Source: Ampullaceana balthica (lineage: Eukaryota > Mollusca > Gastropoda > Lymnaeidae). Taken from it: 64,000 bases of DNA. Under the pieces are notes generated by a model, which had not been told where the DNA came from, made no database searches, and saw only the letters and a program-made list of their open reading frames with translations. Shown piece after piece: positions 9,348-19,398 of the stretch (position 1 is its first letter; each line of letters starts with the position of its first letter). Location: NCBI GenBank assembly GCA_944989445.1, contig CALYLW010000125.1:1-64000 (forward strand), given 5' to 3'. Both the position numbers and the translations under genes were made by a program.

Positions 9348-12300
9348 CATACATAATAAATATGTATATTTATTTATTTATTGATATTTACATAAAATTA
9401 TTGAGCCAAAACTTTGTTGTCTATATCAAAATCATTAACGTCTTGATACAAAATATAAATAACCTTTCTTTGTTAAATTTTTAAAAAAAATGATTTTCAG
9501 AAAACCATGGCTACATTGTTACAGTTAAAATGTGAAAAGAGGATGTCATTACCACAATCTGAAAGAATGATAACAACAATACACAACAAACATGTTTTGT
9601 GTGACACAGAAACAGACGGTGGTGGATGGATCATAATACAGGTCAAGTAAATTTGTTGTTTGAGGGCCGTCCATAAAGTACATCTCGCGCCTAGGGGAGG
9701 GGGAGGAGGGGTCACGCATTTGTGACGATGTGTTACGAGGGGGATGGGGGTGTTGATGAAATGTATCGTCTTATCAAAATGAAAAACTTTTTTTTTAAAA
9801 AGTTCTAATTAAATATTTGTTTGCTTGCAATTTATTAAATGATATTTTCATGTGCTTCAAATCTGTTACGATATTACATTCCAGACCAGACATTACACTA
9901 AATGACATAATTAAATGACATAAAAGGAATTTGCAACATGATAATTATTAATAAGCAAATACGGCTTTTTAAAAAAAAATTAGGAGGGTGGATGGTCAAG
10001 GCTTTTTGACTTCATTTTAATTTAATCTTTTTAATTTTTTTTTGGGGGGTGGGGGTGGGTCTAAGTTATTGTGACAAAGCGTGACGACGGGAGGAAAAAA
10101 GTAAAATGGGGGGGGGCGTGACGCGATTTATGCACGACAATTTGTCTCCCAATTAGATAATTTCTGTTTCTGTATGAAAGTTTTAACATGAAAATAACTT
10201 TTAATTCTATTAATAATTTTCGTATTTAGACAGTAATTATTGCATCAAAACTTTCTTATGTGCAATTGTATTTTGCTTTTTGGTAAAATCGATCATAGGT
10301 GTAATTTTAAGAATAATAATTAACAATATTTTTGTATATACTAATTTTCAAAAGTGTCTATAATTATGTTGAAAGGAATTATTTTGAATGTTTTAGAGAC
10401 GTATCAATGGTCAGGTCAACTTTACAAGAAACTGGAATGACTATAAAAAAGGTTTTGGAACATTTGATGGGGACTTTTGGCTGGGCAATGATCTTATATC
10501 ATACATAACTTTAAAGGTAATGTGTTTTCTAAAAATCAATAAAAAAAACTAAAACGAATTTAGAGTAAACTTTAATTTTAATATTGCAATTAAATGGAAC
10601 ATTTATTATATACTAGTGGAAAATCTTGTTGAGGCTGGCTTAACGAAATCCGACAGAAGGGATAACAAAGAAATGTATGAAATACTGCAATAGAAAAGAA
10701 CATTTATCTTTTATTGCCATGAACACAATACGATATGAACGGTAAAGTATCATAGATTTCCTTGTACTCCACATTTTTAGTGTAGCAGGCGGACGAAATA
10801 TTAAGCTTCCTGAAATTTACACAAAGTACTGTAGCATAGGGGTTGTAGGGCGCCTGCGAAATATTCCTGAAATGCACAAAACGTATTTAATAAATAACAA
10901 TCCTCATAAAACAATGACGTCATTGTTAATTTTAATCTGGAAACCAAAACATATTTTTAAGTCTATAATTTAAATTTTAAAAAAAGCAGAGTGATGTCCC
11001 TTTGGGGAGACACGCACAGGAAGAGCGATTATGTTTTAGAAAGTTGCTTATGTGTATTGTACTGTTATTTATGTGGTTATCATGAATAGAATGTATATTT
11101 TAATTATTATATGTATGTTATTATCTCCATGTAAAGCGCTGTGAGCCCGGTTCCTTGCTGGGAAACAGGTCTATAAAAATTACCAATTTATTTTTATTAT
11201 TATTATTAAGTTAAAGTTTACATAAACTTAAACATATTAGCTAACAATTACACACAATAATATGTATCATTTATGTATATCTATAATAATAAAAGCAGGT
11301 GTCTTCCGGGCCTCGATAGCCGATTGGTCCCTGAAACTCCTACAGCCAATCACTAGCTGAGAAAAAATAAATCTAATTTCATTATTGAAAAAATTTACGC
11401 GGACGTTCAAAACGAGTTATTTTTGGTGCATTATTTTTTCAAAGAACTTGTGTTGAGCGGTGCGCGTTGGGATTTATAGTCAAAAACTTTCTTTTTACAG
11501 GTTATTTATTATAACTATAATGTATAGTATTTTTTAAGTGATACACATGTATGGCCGGTCGAGACTGCAGGTCTCACGACAAACCGCGGTGGAGGTGGTA
11601 GGTAGGATCTCTGGACAGACCGCTGTGTTGTGGGGGGTGGGGTCTCTAGACTGACTGTGGTGTGGGAGGGAAGGTAGGGTCTCTGGACAGACGGTGGTGT
11701 GGGGGGAGGTAAGGTCTCTGGACAGACCGCAGTGTGGGGGAGGTAGTGTCTCTGGACAGACGGTGGTGTGGGGGGAGATAGTGTCTCTGGACAAGGCCTC
11801 TTGTTAAAACGACGATTGGTGACATTTCATTTTAATTTTTGAGTCAGTTTATGTGGATTTTGTGACGTCCTACCATAAACTTCACAGGTCACCTTACTAT
11901 ATATGTGTGTGTGTGTGTGCGTGCGTATTTTTATAAGTGTATATTTCAGTATTTTGCGTCACTAAAATGTCCACATGGATTGATGTATCTTGTACAAACT
12001 TGGCATATATAATCATCTCAATCCAAATTAAAATATAGAAGGGTATTAAACTTTAAATCATGTATCGCTTGTATAGGTCCCATTAAACATTAAATCATGT
12101 ATCGCTTGTATAGGTCCCATTAAACATTAACCCTCTATTACGCACTTTTAGGTTTTCATGGGAAAAAAATATTTGACTGCATTTTTTAAGTGTCTTAGAC
12201 ATACATAAACATATAATGCATGAAAGAAAACACTTTTTTAAAATATATTGATTTTATTGGTATGTTACCATATGGTAACAGTGCGTCTAAAAGGTTGTAT

Positions 12301-15300
12301 TAAAAAATTAAAAGGGAAATAAAAGAGCATAACAAAAATAACATTTTAAAAGGTGATGATTTCATAGTTTACACAAATACTAATTATTAAATTATTTTAA
12401 TTACAATCAGTTATTTATATATCAAATGTCCTAATTTTCCACTGAAAACTGATAATTATAATAATCGTTATTTACAACAAAAAATAATAAAAAGGTAACA
12501 TCAAGTCATTTACAGAAAACATTTACAAATATAACAAGCAGGTTTAAGGCTGGTGAAACTGCTTGAAACAGTTTGAATTTTGTGTCAAGCAAAGGTGAAC
12601 ATTACATTTGATACACTTAATTCTAGACACTCCCTTGCAACTTGGCCTCTTGCATCTTCCTCTGATGTCAGTAGCATCAGGAAAATGCCCAATATTGTCA
12701 ACTCTTATTGCCAAGGGTGGTACAGCTGCAGTTGGACCTCTCATTTTTTTGGCAGCAATTTGAGTTTCTATTTCTAATGAGGGACGGCCACGTTTTTTAA
12801 ACTCAGCTTTGCCCTCTTTTGCGAGGCAGTTTGCAATCTGCATCTTAAAATCTAGTAAAGGAATAATTTTTTTTCTGTCCCAAGCGGCATTAACACAGTC
12901 GGCTCTATAAATGAGCCATGCCTGTACAACTGCCATGTCTAAAAAATGAAATATTATTCCATGATACCATTTCTTTGACCTAGCAGGTATTCTGTATAAG
13001 GCCAAAAGTGAATCAAGAAGATCCACGCCACCCATGAACTTATTGTACATGGTTATGACTGATGGACAAGGAACTTCTATTTCACTTTTTGCCTTTTTGT
13101 CCCACCTTTTGACTTGTTTGAAAGGCTCAATTGCAGCAAAAGTACTGAGGGTTGTTACCGCTCTATTGTCAACCCATTTGACAGCATAGAGATCCACTCC
13201 ATCATGGTGGCAGGTTTTAACAGTTGCGGACCCCCTTCCTTTTTTTGCTAATTCCTTATCGGATGGCAGTTGGCAATTTTTAAGCCTATTGGACCTTACT
13301 GTGCCAATAGCTGCAATTCCTTGCTTCCACAATACTATCTGCAGTTCTGTGGAATTAAACCAATTATCAAAATAGACTTTGTGCCATACATTTCGAGCAA
13401 TCTTAGAAAGAAGACGGAGCACAATGTTTCCAGATGCTCCAATATCTGGTTGTCCTTCTAATGGCAAAATTTTCCCAGTGTAAAATTCAAAATTATGAAT
13501 TACTCCACTTGTTGAACAGCACACAAAAATTTTGTAACCCCATTTTTTGGGTTTTTTGGGGTTATATTGTTTCAAAGAAGATACGCCTTTGAAAGGCACC
13601 ATTTGTTCATCTATGCTTAGTTTCTCGTTGGGCACAAGGTTTGTAACTTTTTTGTTAAAACATGATATGAGTGGCCGCACTTTGTAAAGCTTATCAATGC
13701 AACCTGTTCTTCTTTCTTCGTTGTTGTTGCAGTGTAGCTGTCTTTTAATTTCGTGAAAACGTTTTTCACTCATTATATTTGCCACTTTGTCATATCTGGT
13801 TTCAGTACCCCAGTAACACCTAGCTTTTGGCATTTGAACAATGCTCATTAGAAATAAAACACCAAAAAACTGTTCAAGTTCACTGGTATTTAAATTCAAT
13901 TGTTGGTTGATATTTGTCTGTGCGCTGTAGAGATTTGACTGGGTGACAAAATTATCCATTATTTCTTCATCAAAAATTTCCCTGAAGTATTCTATAGGGT
14001 GTCGAGGCTCTTTTGCAACTGCAATATGTCCTGAGAAAACAGGCTCTTGAGGAACAATGTCTGCATCTCTTTGGTGCCAAAGCAAATTCCTGTTTGATGC
14101 TTTTCCCTGTGGTAGGACTGCGGCTGCTAAAGAAGTACCAGGTGTTTCATTCTCAGAGTCTGATGTTGTGTCTGAAAGGGCAAATTGAAATATTTTTTAG
14201 TGTTTGCTTAACTATTGTATTGAATAATCTTTAATTCTTCTAAAAATAAAAGAGACCAAGTTGAATTTAAAATATGTAAATTTACCTGAATCACTGTTGT
14301 GTTCTGATTCTGGATAAAATGTTTCATCAAGGCCATTCTCATCTTCCGAAGATAGCTCGCTGTCATCTGAGTCTTCAGGAATAGCACGCACATGCACATC
14401 TTTTTTTCTTCCATAAAAACGTGATGGGTCCATCAATTTGGTATTTTAATTCTAGAGATGTAAAAAAAAATAAACAAAAAAATATGATCCTATATATTGT
14501 ATATCACTGATAACTTCTAATTCTATTTATAAAATATTAATTTTAAATTAACTAATGATCATAAAAAGTGCTAATTGTATTCAAGTATAAAAGGCTAACA
14601 TTAATATTACATATTTATACACATTTAATAAATAAAACATTATTTATATCGCTTATAAACATTTTTGCTATAGTGTGTTGCTATTTCCCGACAAAAAAAA
14701 ACAGCAGACTAAATTTACCATATAGACGCACTGTACCCATATGGTAACATACCATTTTATTCAAATTGTATCGAAATATGATGACAAATATCAAACATAA
14801 GCTCACATAATTATCGTATAGATATTAATTTTCACATTCAAAATTTTTTTGGGCAGAAATAATTTTAATTTAATATAAAACAAACACTTTTACTTACTAG
14901 ATTTGGTAGAAATTTTTTTAGTAGATGGTCACCGTCAAACGTGTGCTCTTACAAAAATACAATGCGGTCTAAGTGAAGAAATCTCCAGTAAAAAAGTTTA
15001 AAACAGGATAATATTAAAGGGGAATCACTCAGAACAATTAAAAACTATCTTAGAAGTACTGAAACAATCATTATTTCGCTTTGTAACCAAATGGTTACAT
15101 TGTGTAATAGAGGGTTAAATCATGTATCGCTTGTATAGGTCCCATTAAACATTAAATCATGTATCGCTTGTATAGGTCCCATTAAACTTTAAATCATGTA
15201 TCGCTTGTATAGGTCCCATTAAACATTAAATCATGTATCGCTTGTATAGGTCCCATTAAACATTAAATCATGTATCGCTTGTATAGGTCCCATTAAACTT

Positions 15301-17282
15301 TAAATCATGTATCGCTTGTATAGGTCCCATTAAACTTTAAATCATGTATCGCTTGTATAGGTCCCATTAAACTTTAAATCATGTATCGCTTGTATAGGTC
15401 CCATTAAACTTTAAATCATGTATCGCTTGTATAGGTCCCATTAAACTTTAAATCATGTATCGCTTGTATAGGTCCCATTAAACTTTAAATCATGTATCGC
15501 TTGTATAGGTCCCATTAAACTTTAAATCATGTATCGCTTGTATAGGTCCCATTAAACTTTAAATCATGTATCGCTTGTATAGGTCCCATTAAATATTAAA
15601 TCATGTATCGCTTGTTTAGGTCCCATTAAACATTAAATCATGTATCGCTTGTATTGGTCCCATTAAACTTTAAATCATGTATCGCTTGTATAGGCCCCAT
15701 TAAACATTAAATCATGTATCGCTTGTTTAGGTCCCATTAAACATTAAATCATGTATCGCTTGTTTAGGTCCCATTAAACTTTAAATCATGTATCGCTTGT
15801 ATAGGTCCCATTAAACATTAAATCATGTATCGCTTGTATAGGTCCCATTAAACATTAAATCATGTATCGCTTGTATAGGTCCCATTAAACATTAAATCAT
15901 GTATCGCTTGTATTGGTCCCATTAAACATTAAATCATGTATCGCTTGTATTGGTCCCATTAAACATTAAATCATGTATCGCTTGTATTGGTCCCATTAAA
16001 CATTAAATCATGTATCGCTTGTATTGGTCCCATTAAACATTAAATCATGTATCGCTTGTATTGGTCCCATAAACATTAAACAGTACGCTGTATGGTCCCA
16101 TTAAATTTTTCCTCTAATAAAGCTTTTCAGGGTCAATGACTTTCTTACCGGTTGTAATGGATGTATCTCTATGGCACGTATTAAAATATTTTTGGGGTAT
16201 CATGTTCCTAAATCAGACCTCGTGGCACAATTTAATTTCCATTTGATCAAATACAGGTATACACGGGTATTGTCTAATTAATCATATTATGTTATTTAAA
16301 TATTGCGTCTCTCTGAATATACTAAGAATTTATACAATCGAACAAAAAAATAAAAGTTTGGAGCTGTTCCCTTTTATGTGTTATACGGTTTCAAAATGTT
16401 AATTAATGTAAAGATATGGAAACATTATTTTTATTATTGTTCCTTGCTTTAAATATCACCGTTAATGTGTAACTCAATTTAATGGAATGAATTTTAAAAT
16501 TTACTCATATTACGTTTTTAAGCTTAGGAGTGTATTATTTTTTTATTGTTTTGTTTAATTTTTATTTTTGATAACTTACATGGGAAACATATAAAATGTT
16601 TTCCAAGTTCTAAAGTTTAATTTAATGCAAAAATATTTTAAATTTTTATTATTTTTATTGAGACCTGCTTTAAAATTGTAACATTCATTAATTTGAATAC
16701 TATAGATGTAATATATTAAAATTTAAAATTAATATTAAATTATCCGTGTAATGAACTTGAATGGTCTATATTCCAGATATTTCAATTAGTAAATGTTTAC
16801 AAGACCACCGTAGTATGTTTAATTAATGACTTTTATACATAAACAAACTTAAACAACGTAACGCGTCGTTAGAAAATGAAGTCCATTAAATCAAAGCTTA
16901 AACTGACATGTGTTACCTGATTCTCTTCCTCTAGGACAAGTACCAACTCAGGATCGACATGAAAAGCGGGAATAACACATATTACGTCACTTACGATTCT
17001 TTCATCTTAGCAGACGAGTCCATGAATTACACCCTGCGTCTGGGAAAATTCAAAGATGGTAATACTCGAGACTCATTACGTTATAATAACAACAAGCCAT
17101 TCGCCACTCCAGACCGTGATGGCAACAGCAAATGTGGTTCTAGTAGGAAGTCAGGATGGTGGTACAACTACTGCGTTGAGTCACATTTGAATGGTGTCTG
17201 GGATACACGCATTTATTGGAACGATTATAAATATATATCGGTAAAACTGAATTACGTGGAAATGAAGATAAGAATTGAGTAA
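4617..17282 (+). CDS. Fibrinogen-related protein (FREP), six exons, one apparent frameshift
   Basis: Secreted lectin of the FREP type; in snails these proteins bind parasite and microbial surface ligands in haemolymph. Exons by splice sites: 4617-4677, 6793-6834, 7079-8387, 9501-9641, 10397-10516, 16935-17282, with phases fitting at every junction. Predicted order: signal peptide (residues 1-20), immunoglobulin-like segment (about 22-140), long coiled-coil interceding region (about 150-470), fibrinogen domain (482-673). The exons total 2021 nt, one short of a multiple of three. The break lies in an A-run at about 7371-7375, where one extra base would join the two frames into 673 codons. Either the copy is a young pseudogene or the assembly lost a base. 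Introns carry SINE, MITE, satellite and piggyBac insertions. The family assignment is firm; which FREP it is, is not known. Confidence 0.85.
5112..5220 (+). mobile_element. LINE ORF2 3'-end fragment in FREP intron 1
   Basis: The translation gives LPEKIRKIATL, a stop, then IFKTLLKMSD. This is the same non-LTR retrotransposon C-terminus as LPEKTRKTNTLSTFKSLIK at 61090-61180. Short and decayed. Confidence 0.55.
5397..5710 (+). repeat. Interspersed repeat D, copy in FREP intron 1
   Basis: It opens TAATAGCCCAAGTCAC and contains TGACGTCATTG, TTAGCTTATATTTTAATTTT and ATAAAATACTTTGTGTACA. Copies or pieces recur at 10790-10930 (inverted), 19399-19735, 19925-20095 (inverted) and 27850-28070. Non-coding. 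Confidence 0.6.
5872..5976. repeat. (GT)n microsatellite
   Basis: About 100 bp of GT repeats with a few interruptions (TGTGGTCTGTG), in FREP intron 1. Confidence 0.9.
6172..6450 (-). mobile_element. tRNA-derived SINE, nearly full copy
   Basis: On the minus strand the head reads GGGACATGGTGGTCGAGTGG (A-box-like) and TCACGGGTTCGAATC (B-box). A GC-rich body follows (TCACCCCGCTCCGAATGGG), then the tail TCTTCTGCATAGAAGGAGCG, TCTG and GATAA-type repeats. A diverged second copy is at 45768-46033. The same tail occurs alone at several sites and resembles a LINE tail at 61190-61235. It sits in FREP intron 1. Confidence 0.75.
6793..6834 (+). CDS. FREP exon 2: start of the immunoglobulin-like domain
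   Basis: A 42-nt exon between CTTAACTTTCAG and a GTAAAA donor encodes GFEFTFDRREFLIK. The FDR phrase resembles the first strand of FREP IgSF domains. Phase 1 in and out. Confidence 0.75.
6866..7075. repeat. Repeat sequence in FREP intron 2 with hammerhead-like motif
   Basis: This stretch does not look like FREP sequence and holds the phrase CGTTTCGGCTAATGCCTTCA, a relative of which occurs at 47264-47300. It abuts the presumed acceptor of FREP exon 3 and may have displaced original exon or splice-site sequence. Confidence 0.45.
6911..6941 (-). other. Hammerhead-ribozyme-like core (relic)
   Basis: The minus strand reads CTGATGAAGGCATTAGCC and then GAAAC, matching the hammerhead core order (CUGAUGA, stem II GGC/GCC, GAAA). 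Hammerhead motifs are known in Penelope-like retroelements. Stem I does not pair convincingly with the flanks, so an active ribozyme is not supported. Confidence 0.35.
7079..8387 (+). CDS. FREP exon 3: IgSF remainder plus coiled-coil interceding region, frameshifted
   Basis: The first part (frame starting 7081) gives YCGLLQCQVDTVSD and later DVTNCSQTILSARFNLK, the cysteine-bearing IgSF strands. At about 7371-7376 the frame must move: the continuation reads NSTSGLEIAEKITFPVY and then some 320 residues rich in Leu, Ile, Lys, Asn and Glu with heptad-like spacing (FDSKIDDIKLTLKDVKSLC, LSNLDRKIDDINEKIQ). This predicts a multimerising coiled coil. The acceptor AG at 7077-7078 has the right phase but no pyrimidine tract. 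The donor at 8388 is GTAAAT, phase 0. Confidence 0.75.
8508..8550 (-). mobile_element. SINE-tail fragment after FREP exon 3
   Basis: ACAGACTCTCCTTCTATACA and GAAGATTATTTC match the inverted SINE tail. The fragment lies 120 bp into intron 3. Confidence 0.5.
9284..9341. repeat. (AT)n microsatellite
   Basis: An uninterrupted run of about 28 TA dinucleotides in FREP intron 3. Confidence 0.9.
9501..9641 (+). CDS. FREP exon 4: fibrinogen domain, part 1
   Basis: A 47-codon exon between TGATTTTCAG and a GTCAAG donor. It encodes the first two domain cysteines (residues 482 and 505) and the signature VLCDTETDGGGWIIIQ, the canonical opening of a fibrinogen C-terminal domain. Phase 0 in and out. Confidence 0.9.
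9662..10140. mobile_element. MITE family M1, long copy in FREP intron 4
   Basis: The left end GAGGGCCGTCCATAAAGTAC matches the family terminus. The right end is eroded (GACGCGATTTATGCACGACA). The internal phrase TTGCTTGCAATTTATTAAAT is shared with the copies at 26 and 29 kb. It starts only 20 bp after the exon 4 donor. Confidence 0.65.
10397..10516 (+). CDS. FREP exon 5: fibrinogen domain, part 2
   Basis: A 40-codon exon after AATGTTTTAG with a GTAATG donor. It encodes RRINGQVNFTRNWNDYKKGF and then GTFDGDFWLGND, the conserved central strand of fibrinogen-related domains. Phase 0 in and out. Confidence 0.9.
10790..10930 (-). repeat. Repeat D fragment, inverted
   Basis: AATATTAAGCTTCCTGAAAT and the phrase GGGCGCCTGCG match, in inverse orientation, the end of repeat D seen at 19925-20095. 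Confidence 0.45.
11280..11910 (+). repeat. Interspersed repeat A, copy 2 (uninterrupted)
   Basis: It begins TCTATAATAATAAAAGCAGG after an A, continues through GATTGGTCCCTGAAACTCC, and contains the site ATGTA/TAGTA (11524/11525) that is split by a Helitron in copy 1. A minisatellite of ~36-bp units with GTCTCTGGACAGAC occupies about 11565-11790. It lies in FREP intron 5. Frames across the array are artefacts of the repeat. Confidence 0.7.
12045..12130 (+). repeat. 37-bp satellite, left part
   Basis: Two units containing ATCATGTATCGCTTGTATAG and GTCCCATTAAAC. The array is interrupted at TTAA (12127-12130) by the piggyBac element and resumes at 15115. Confidence 0.85.
12131..15114 (-). mobile_element. 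piggyBac transposon, structurally intact, in the satellite array
   Basis: The ends are CCCTCTATTACGCAC at 12131 and its near-complement GTGTAATAGAGGG at 15102-15114, flanked on both sides by TTAA (12127-12130, 15115-15118), the piggyBac target duplication. Subterminal inverted repeats are also visible: TATGTTACCATATGG near 12262 and its inverse near 14738-14752, each next to GTGCGTCTA or its complement. It encodes one spliced transposase on the minus strand. Removing it restores a continuous satellite unit. The size is 2984 bp. Confidence 0.92.
12544..14433 (-). CDS. piggyBac transposase, two exons, intact (591 residues)
   Basis: Cut-and-paste transposase that acts in the nucleus on TTAA sites. 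Exon 1 is 14286-14433 (ATG at 14433-14431, 148 nt) with donor CAG|GTAAA. The acceptor CCCTTTCAG leads into exon 2, 12544-14171. The total of 1776 nt is 592 codons including the stop. The N-terminus is acidic and serine-rich. The catalytic aspartates are visible as LSIDEQMVPFKG (D237), KVYFDNWFNS (D318) and MGGVDLLD (D433, D436), the piggyBac DDD(D) set in the right order and spacing. The C-terminus has a cysteine/histidine cluster (CKRPSCKGVSRIKCIKCNVH) like the family's zinc-binding end. No frameshift or stop interrupts it, so this may be a recently active or still active copy. Confidence 0.9.
15115..16105 (+). repeat. 37-bp satellite, main block, about 27 units
   Basis: The period is exactly 37 bp (for example GTCCCATTAAAC at 15361 and 15398). 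Variants cluster along the array: TTAAACTTTAAATC units in the middle, GTTTAGGTCCC near 15613-15770, and GTATTGGTCCC units at the right end. That is the pattern left by local unequal exchange. It lies in FREP intron 5. Confidence 0.95.
16106..16934. other. Remainder of FREP intron 5
   Basis: AT-rich intron sequence without recognisable element ends or coding exons. The polypyrimidine stretch TTCTCTTCCTCTAG at the end is the exon 6 acceptor. Confidence 0.5.
16935..17282 (+). CDS. FREP exon 6: fibrinogen domain C-terminus and stop
   Basis: It begins after CTTCCTCTAG with DKYQLRIDMK and ends at TAA 17280-17282. It holds the calcium-site-like DRDGN, the second disulfide pair (KCG and YNYC), and GWWYNYCVESHLNGVWD, all hallmarks of the P-domain/ligand-pocket region. 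VEMKIRIE closes the domain at the usual place, so the lectin domain is complete. Confidence 0.92.
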   Translation, partial: DKYQLRIDMKSGNNTYYVTYDSFILADESMNYTLRLGKFKDGNTRDSLRYNNNKPFATPDRDGNSKCGSSRKSGWWYNYCVESHLNGVWDTRIYWNDYKYISVKLNYVEMKIRIE

Positions 17283-17340
17283 TTTAGTAACCTGCTTTGA
17301 ACGAGAGTCAATTTGCTTGTTTAAATAACACTATGCTAAA

Positions 17341-17346
17341 AATAAA
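17341..17346 (+). terminator. Probable FREP polyadenylation signal AATAAA
   Basis: An AATAAA hexamer lies 59 nt after the FREP stop codon, a normal distance for a 3' UTR signal. Usage is inferred from position only. Confidence 0.55.
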
Positions 17347-17509
17347 ATGTATTTATGTAACTCATCTATGACAATGGAATACTCATGGCATAATGGTTTC
17401 TTGTGTACACAATATAACAGTCATAATTGTGCTTCACTTCAGTAACATTGTCATTTAGCACACTATTATTTTATATTGGATGTTTCTAACTATGTGACAT
17501 TATGGACAG

Positions 17510-17930
17510 GACACTAGACGCATGTCACAGTGTAACAGGTGAGACTAAGGCCATGCCACTAGACGCCTGTCAAAGTGTAACAGGTTTAGAATATGGACAT
17601 GACACTAGACGCATGTCACAGTGTAACAGGTGAGACTAAGGACATGATAATTGATATTAGACGCATGTTACAGTGTAACAATAGAGACTAGGGAAATGAC
17701 ACTAGACGCATGTCACAGTGTAACAGGTTTAGACTAGGGACATAACACTAGACGCATGTTACAGTGTAACAGGTGAGACTAGTGACAAGACATTAAACTC
17801 ATGTTACAGTGTAAAAGGTGAGACTAGGGACATGACAATTGATATTAGACGCATGTTACAGTGTAACAATTGATACTAGGGACATGACACTAGAAACATG
17901 TCAGTGTAACATGTGAGATTTGACAACAGG
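17510..17930 (+). repeat. Minisatellite, ~45-bp unit downstream of FREP
   Basis: About nine degenerate units contain ACTAGACGCATGTCACAGTG followed by TAACAGGTGAGACTA. The units vary in length, and a variant with TTGATATTAGACGCATGTTA appears twice. Confidence 0.85.
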
Positions 17931-18126
17931 TAGATAAACAAATGCCGGATAGTGAATGGGAAAGACTAATAAAAGAAGAGAGAAAAGGGTATTTGTAGAT
18001 AACATGACACCTTTTTATGTTTAGTGTGTGTCGGATATGCTAAGAAAAATGTTATAGTGACACATTTAGGGATCATATAAAATGAGAAAATAGTTGAGAC
18101 TAGACACAATGTTCAATTCGATTATT

Positions 18127-18243
18127 GAGTGTATATAATATAATATAATATAATATAATATAATATAATATAATATAATATAATATAATATAATATAATA
18201 TAATATAATATAATATAATATAATATAATATAATATAATATAA
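18127..18243. repeat. (TAATA)n pentanucleotide microsatellite
   Basis: About 22 perfect five-base repeats. Translating it gives a Tyr-Ile-Leu ladder that is not a gene. Confidence 0.95.
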
Positions 18244-18539
18244 ATAAAAGATGCATGTAGAAAACCATGTTTTGTCATTTTGTTTCATTCTTTGCTTCAT
18301 TAAATTAATTTATTTCTAATTTTTACTTAGCTAATTAAGAAAATCTGAAGATTATATACATAACTTCTGAAATATATGACCTCCCTGGAGAGTTACCAAA
18401 CTGTCTGGTTTGAAGAAATGGTTTCTAGTTTATCACTAGAGTTCTTATAAAAACATCAATGTGACTCAATAGTATATAATTAATATGGTTTGATTTCAGA
18501 GGAGAACTTTAGTTTTGTGTCAAATTTCATGGTAGAATC

Positions 18540-18945
18540 TGGTTAACTTCTCGTCACACAGCACGGTCGAGTGGTAAACAATGTCCTCATAATCTGCACT
18601 GTCGAGTGGTAAACAATGTCCTGATAATCTGGTTAACGTCTTGTAACGCAGCACGGTCGATTGGTAAACAATGTCCTGAAAATCTGCACGGTCGAGTGGT
18701 AAATATTGTCCTGATAATCTGGTTAACGTCTTGTAACGCAGCACGGTCGATTGGTAAACAATGTCCTGATAATCTGCACCGTCGATTGGTAAACAATGTT
18801 CTGATAATCTGCACCGTCAAGTGGTAAACAATGTCCTGATATTCTGCACCATCGAGTGGTAAACAATGTCCTGATAATCTGCATTGTCAAGTGGTAAACA
18901 ATGTCCTGATAATCTACATTGTCAAGTGGTAAACAATGTCGACTT
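18540..18945. repeat. Minisatellite, ~36-bp unit with higher-order variants
   Basis: Units contain GTCGAGTGGTAAACAATGTC and CTGATAATCTGCAC, several joined by a longer spacer with GGTTAACGTCTTGTAACGCA. On the minus strand one frame of the unit reads DIVYHST, close to the EVDIVYHLTM that ends the adjacent coding remnant, so the array may have grown from that exon. Confidence 0.8.
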
Positions 18946-19310
18946 CCTTTAATACTTCCAGCATGTTCTTGAACTCTAGGTTCGCTGTAAATTGCGTTAG
19001 ATCTTGGAGGGGGGGGGGACTAAATGATGTGCCACTTTTTCTAAATTGTCGGCGCACTGTCTGCATTTTGTAGCCTGATGAGGTTCTTGTTGACACAGAC
19101 GTCTTCGATGTAGCGTCCTGACGTGTTCCACTCGGTATAGCCCCGGTTACAAGCTATGATCGTACGACCAAAAGTGACCTTGTTCCCGATTGGAAGTTTT
19201 ATCGGTTTCCTAGGCGTGTTATAAACCTTTTTGATATTGAAGCCAACGTCACCATTGATACTTTCATGATGAACTAAACGTTCAACCGCTAAGTGTAGGA
19301 ATAAATGTGA
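18946..19310 (-). pseudogene. Unidentified exon remnant(s), minus strand
   Basis: Read from 19310 downwards, one frame stays open for about 100 codons with protein-like composition: VHHESINGDVGFNIKKVYN, then LPIGNKVTFGRTIIACNRGY and TEWNTSGRYIEDVCVNKN, ending at a stop near 19030. A second frame then gives LTQFTANLEFKNMLEVLKEV and DIVYHLTM before the minisatellite. I do not recognise the first part. The second faintly resembles the FBXO39-like exon 3 pattern (GKFAVRFVQNF ... EVDIVFYL) of the gene at 44.8-50.1 kb. The two frames need a shift near the G-run at 19009-19018. It is probably decayed coding sequence, not a working gene. Confidence 0.4.
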
Positions 19311-19398
19311 ATATCATGTGTTGTTTGTATATCATGTTATTAGAAATAGTAATCACATAACTCTTCTTAGTGTTATTTTCTATATGTATAAACAATAT

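Noticed and set aside
15115..16105. 37-bp direct repeat array as a CRISPR-like locus
   Set aside because: Units are contiguous without unique spacers and the genome is eukaryotic; it is a satellite.
18066..18300. Open frames of repeated YIILYYIIL type
   Set aside because: Products of the (TAATA)n microsatellite.
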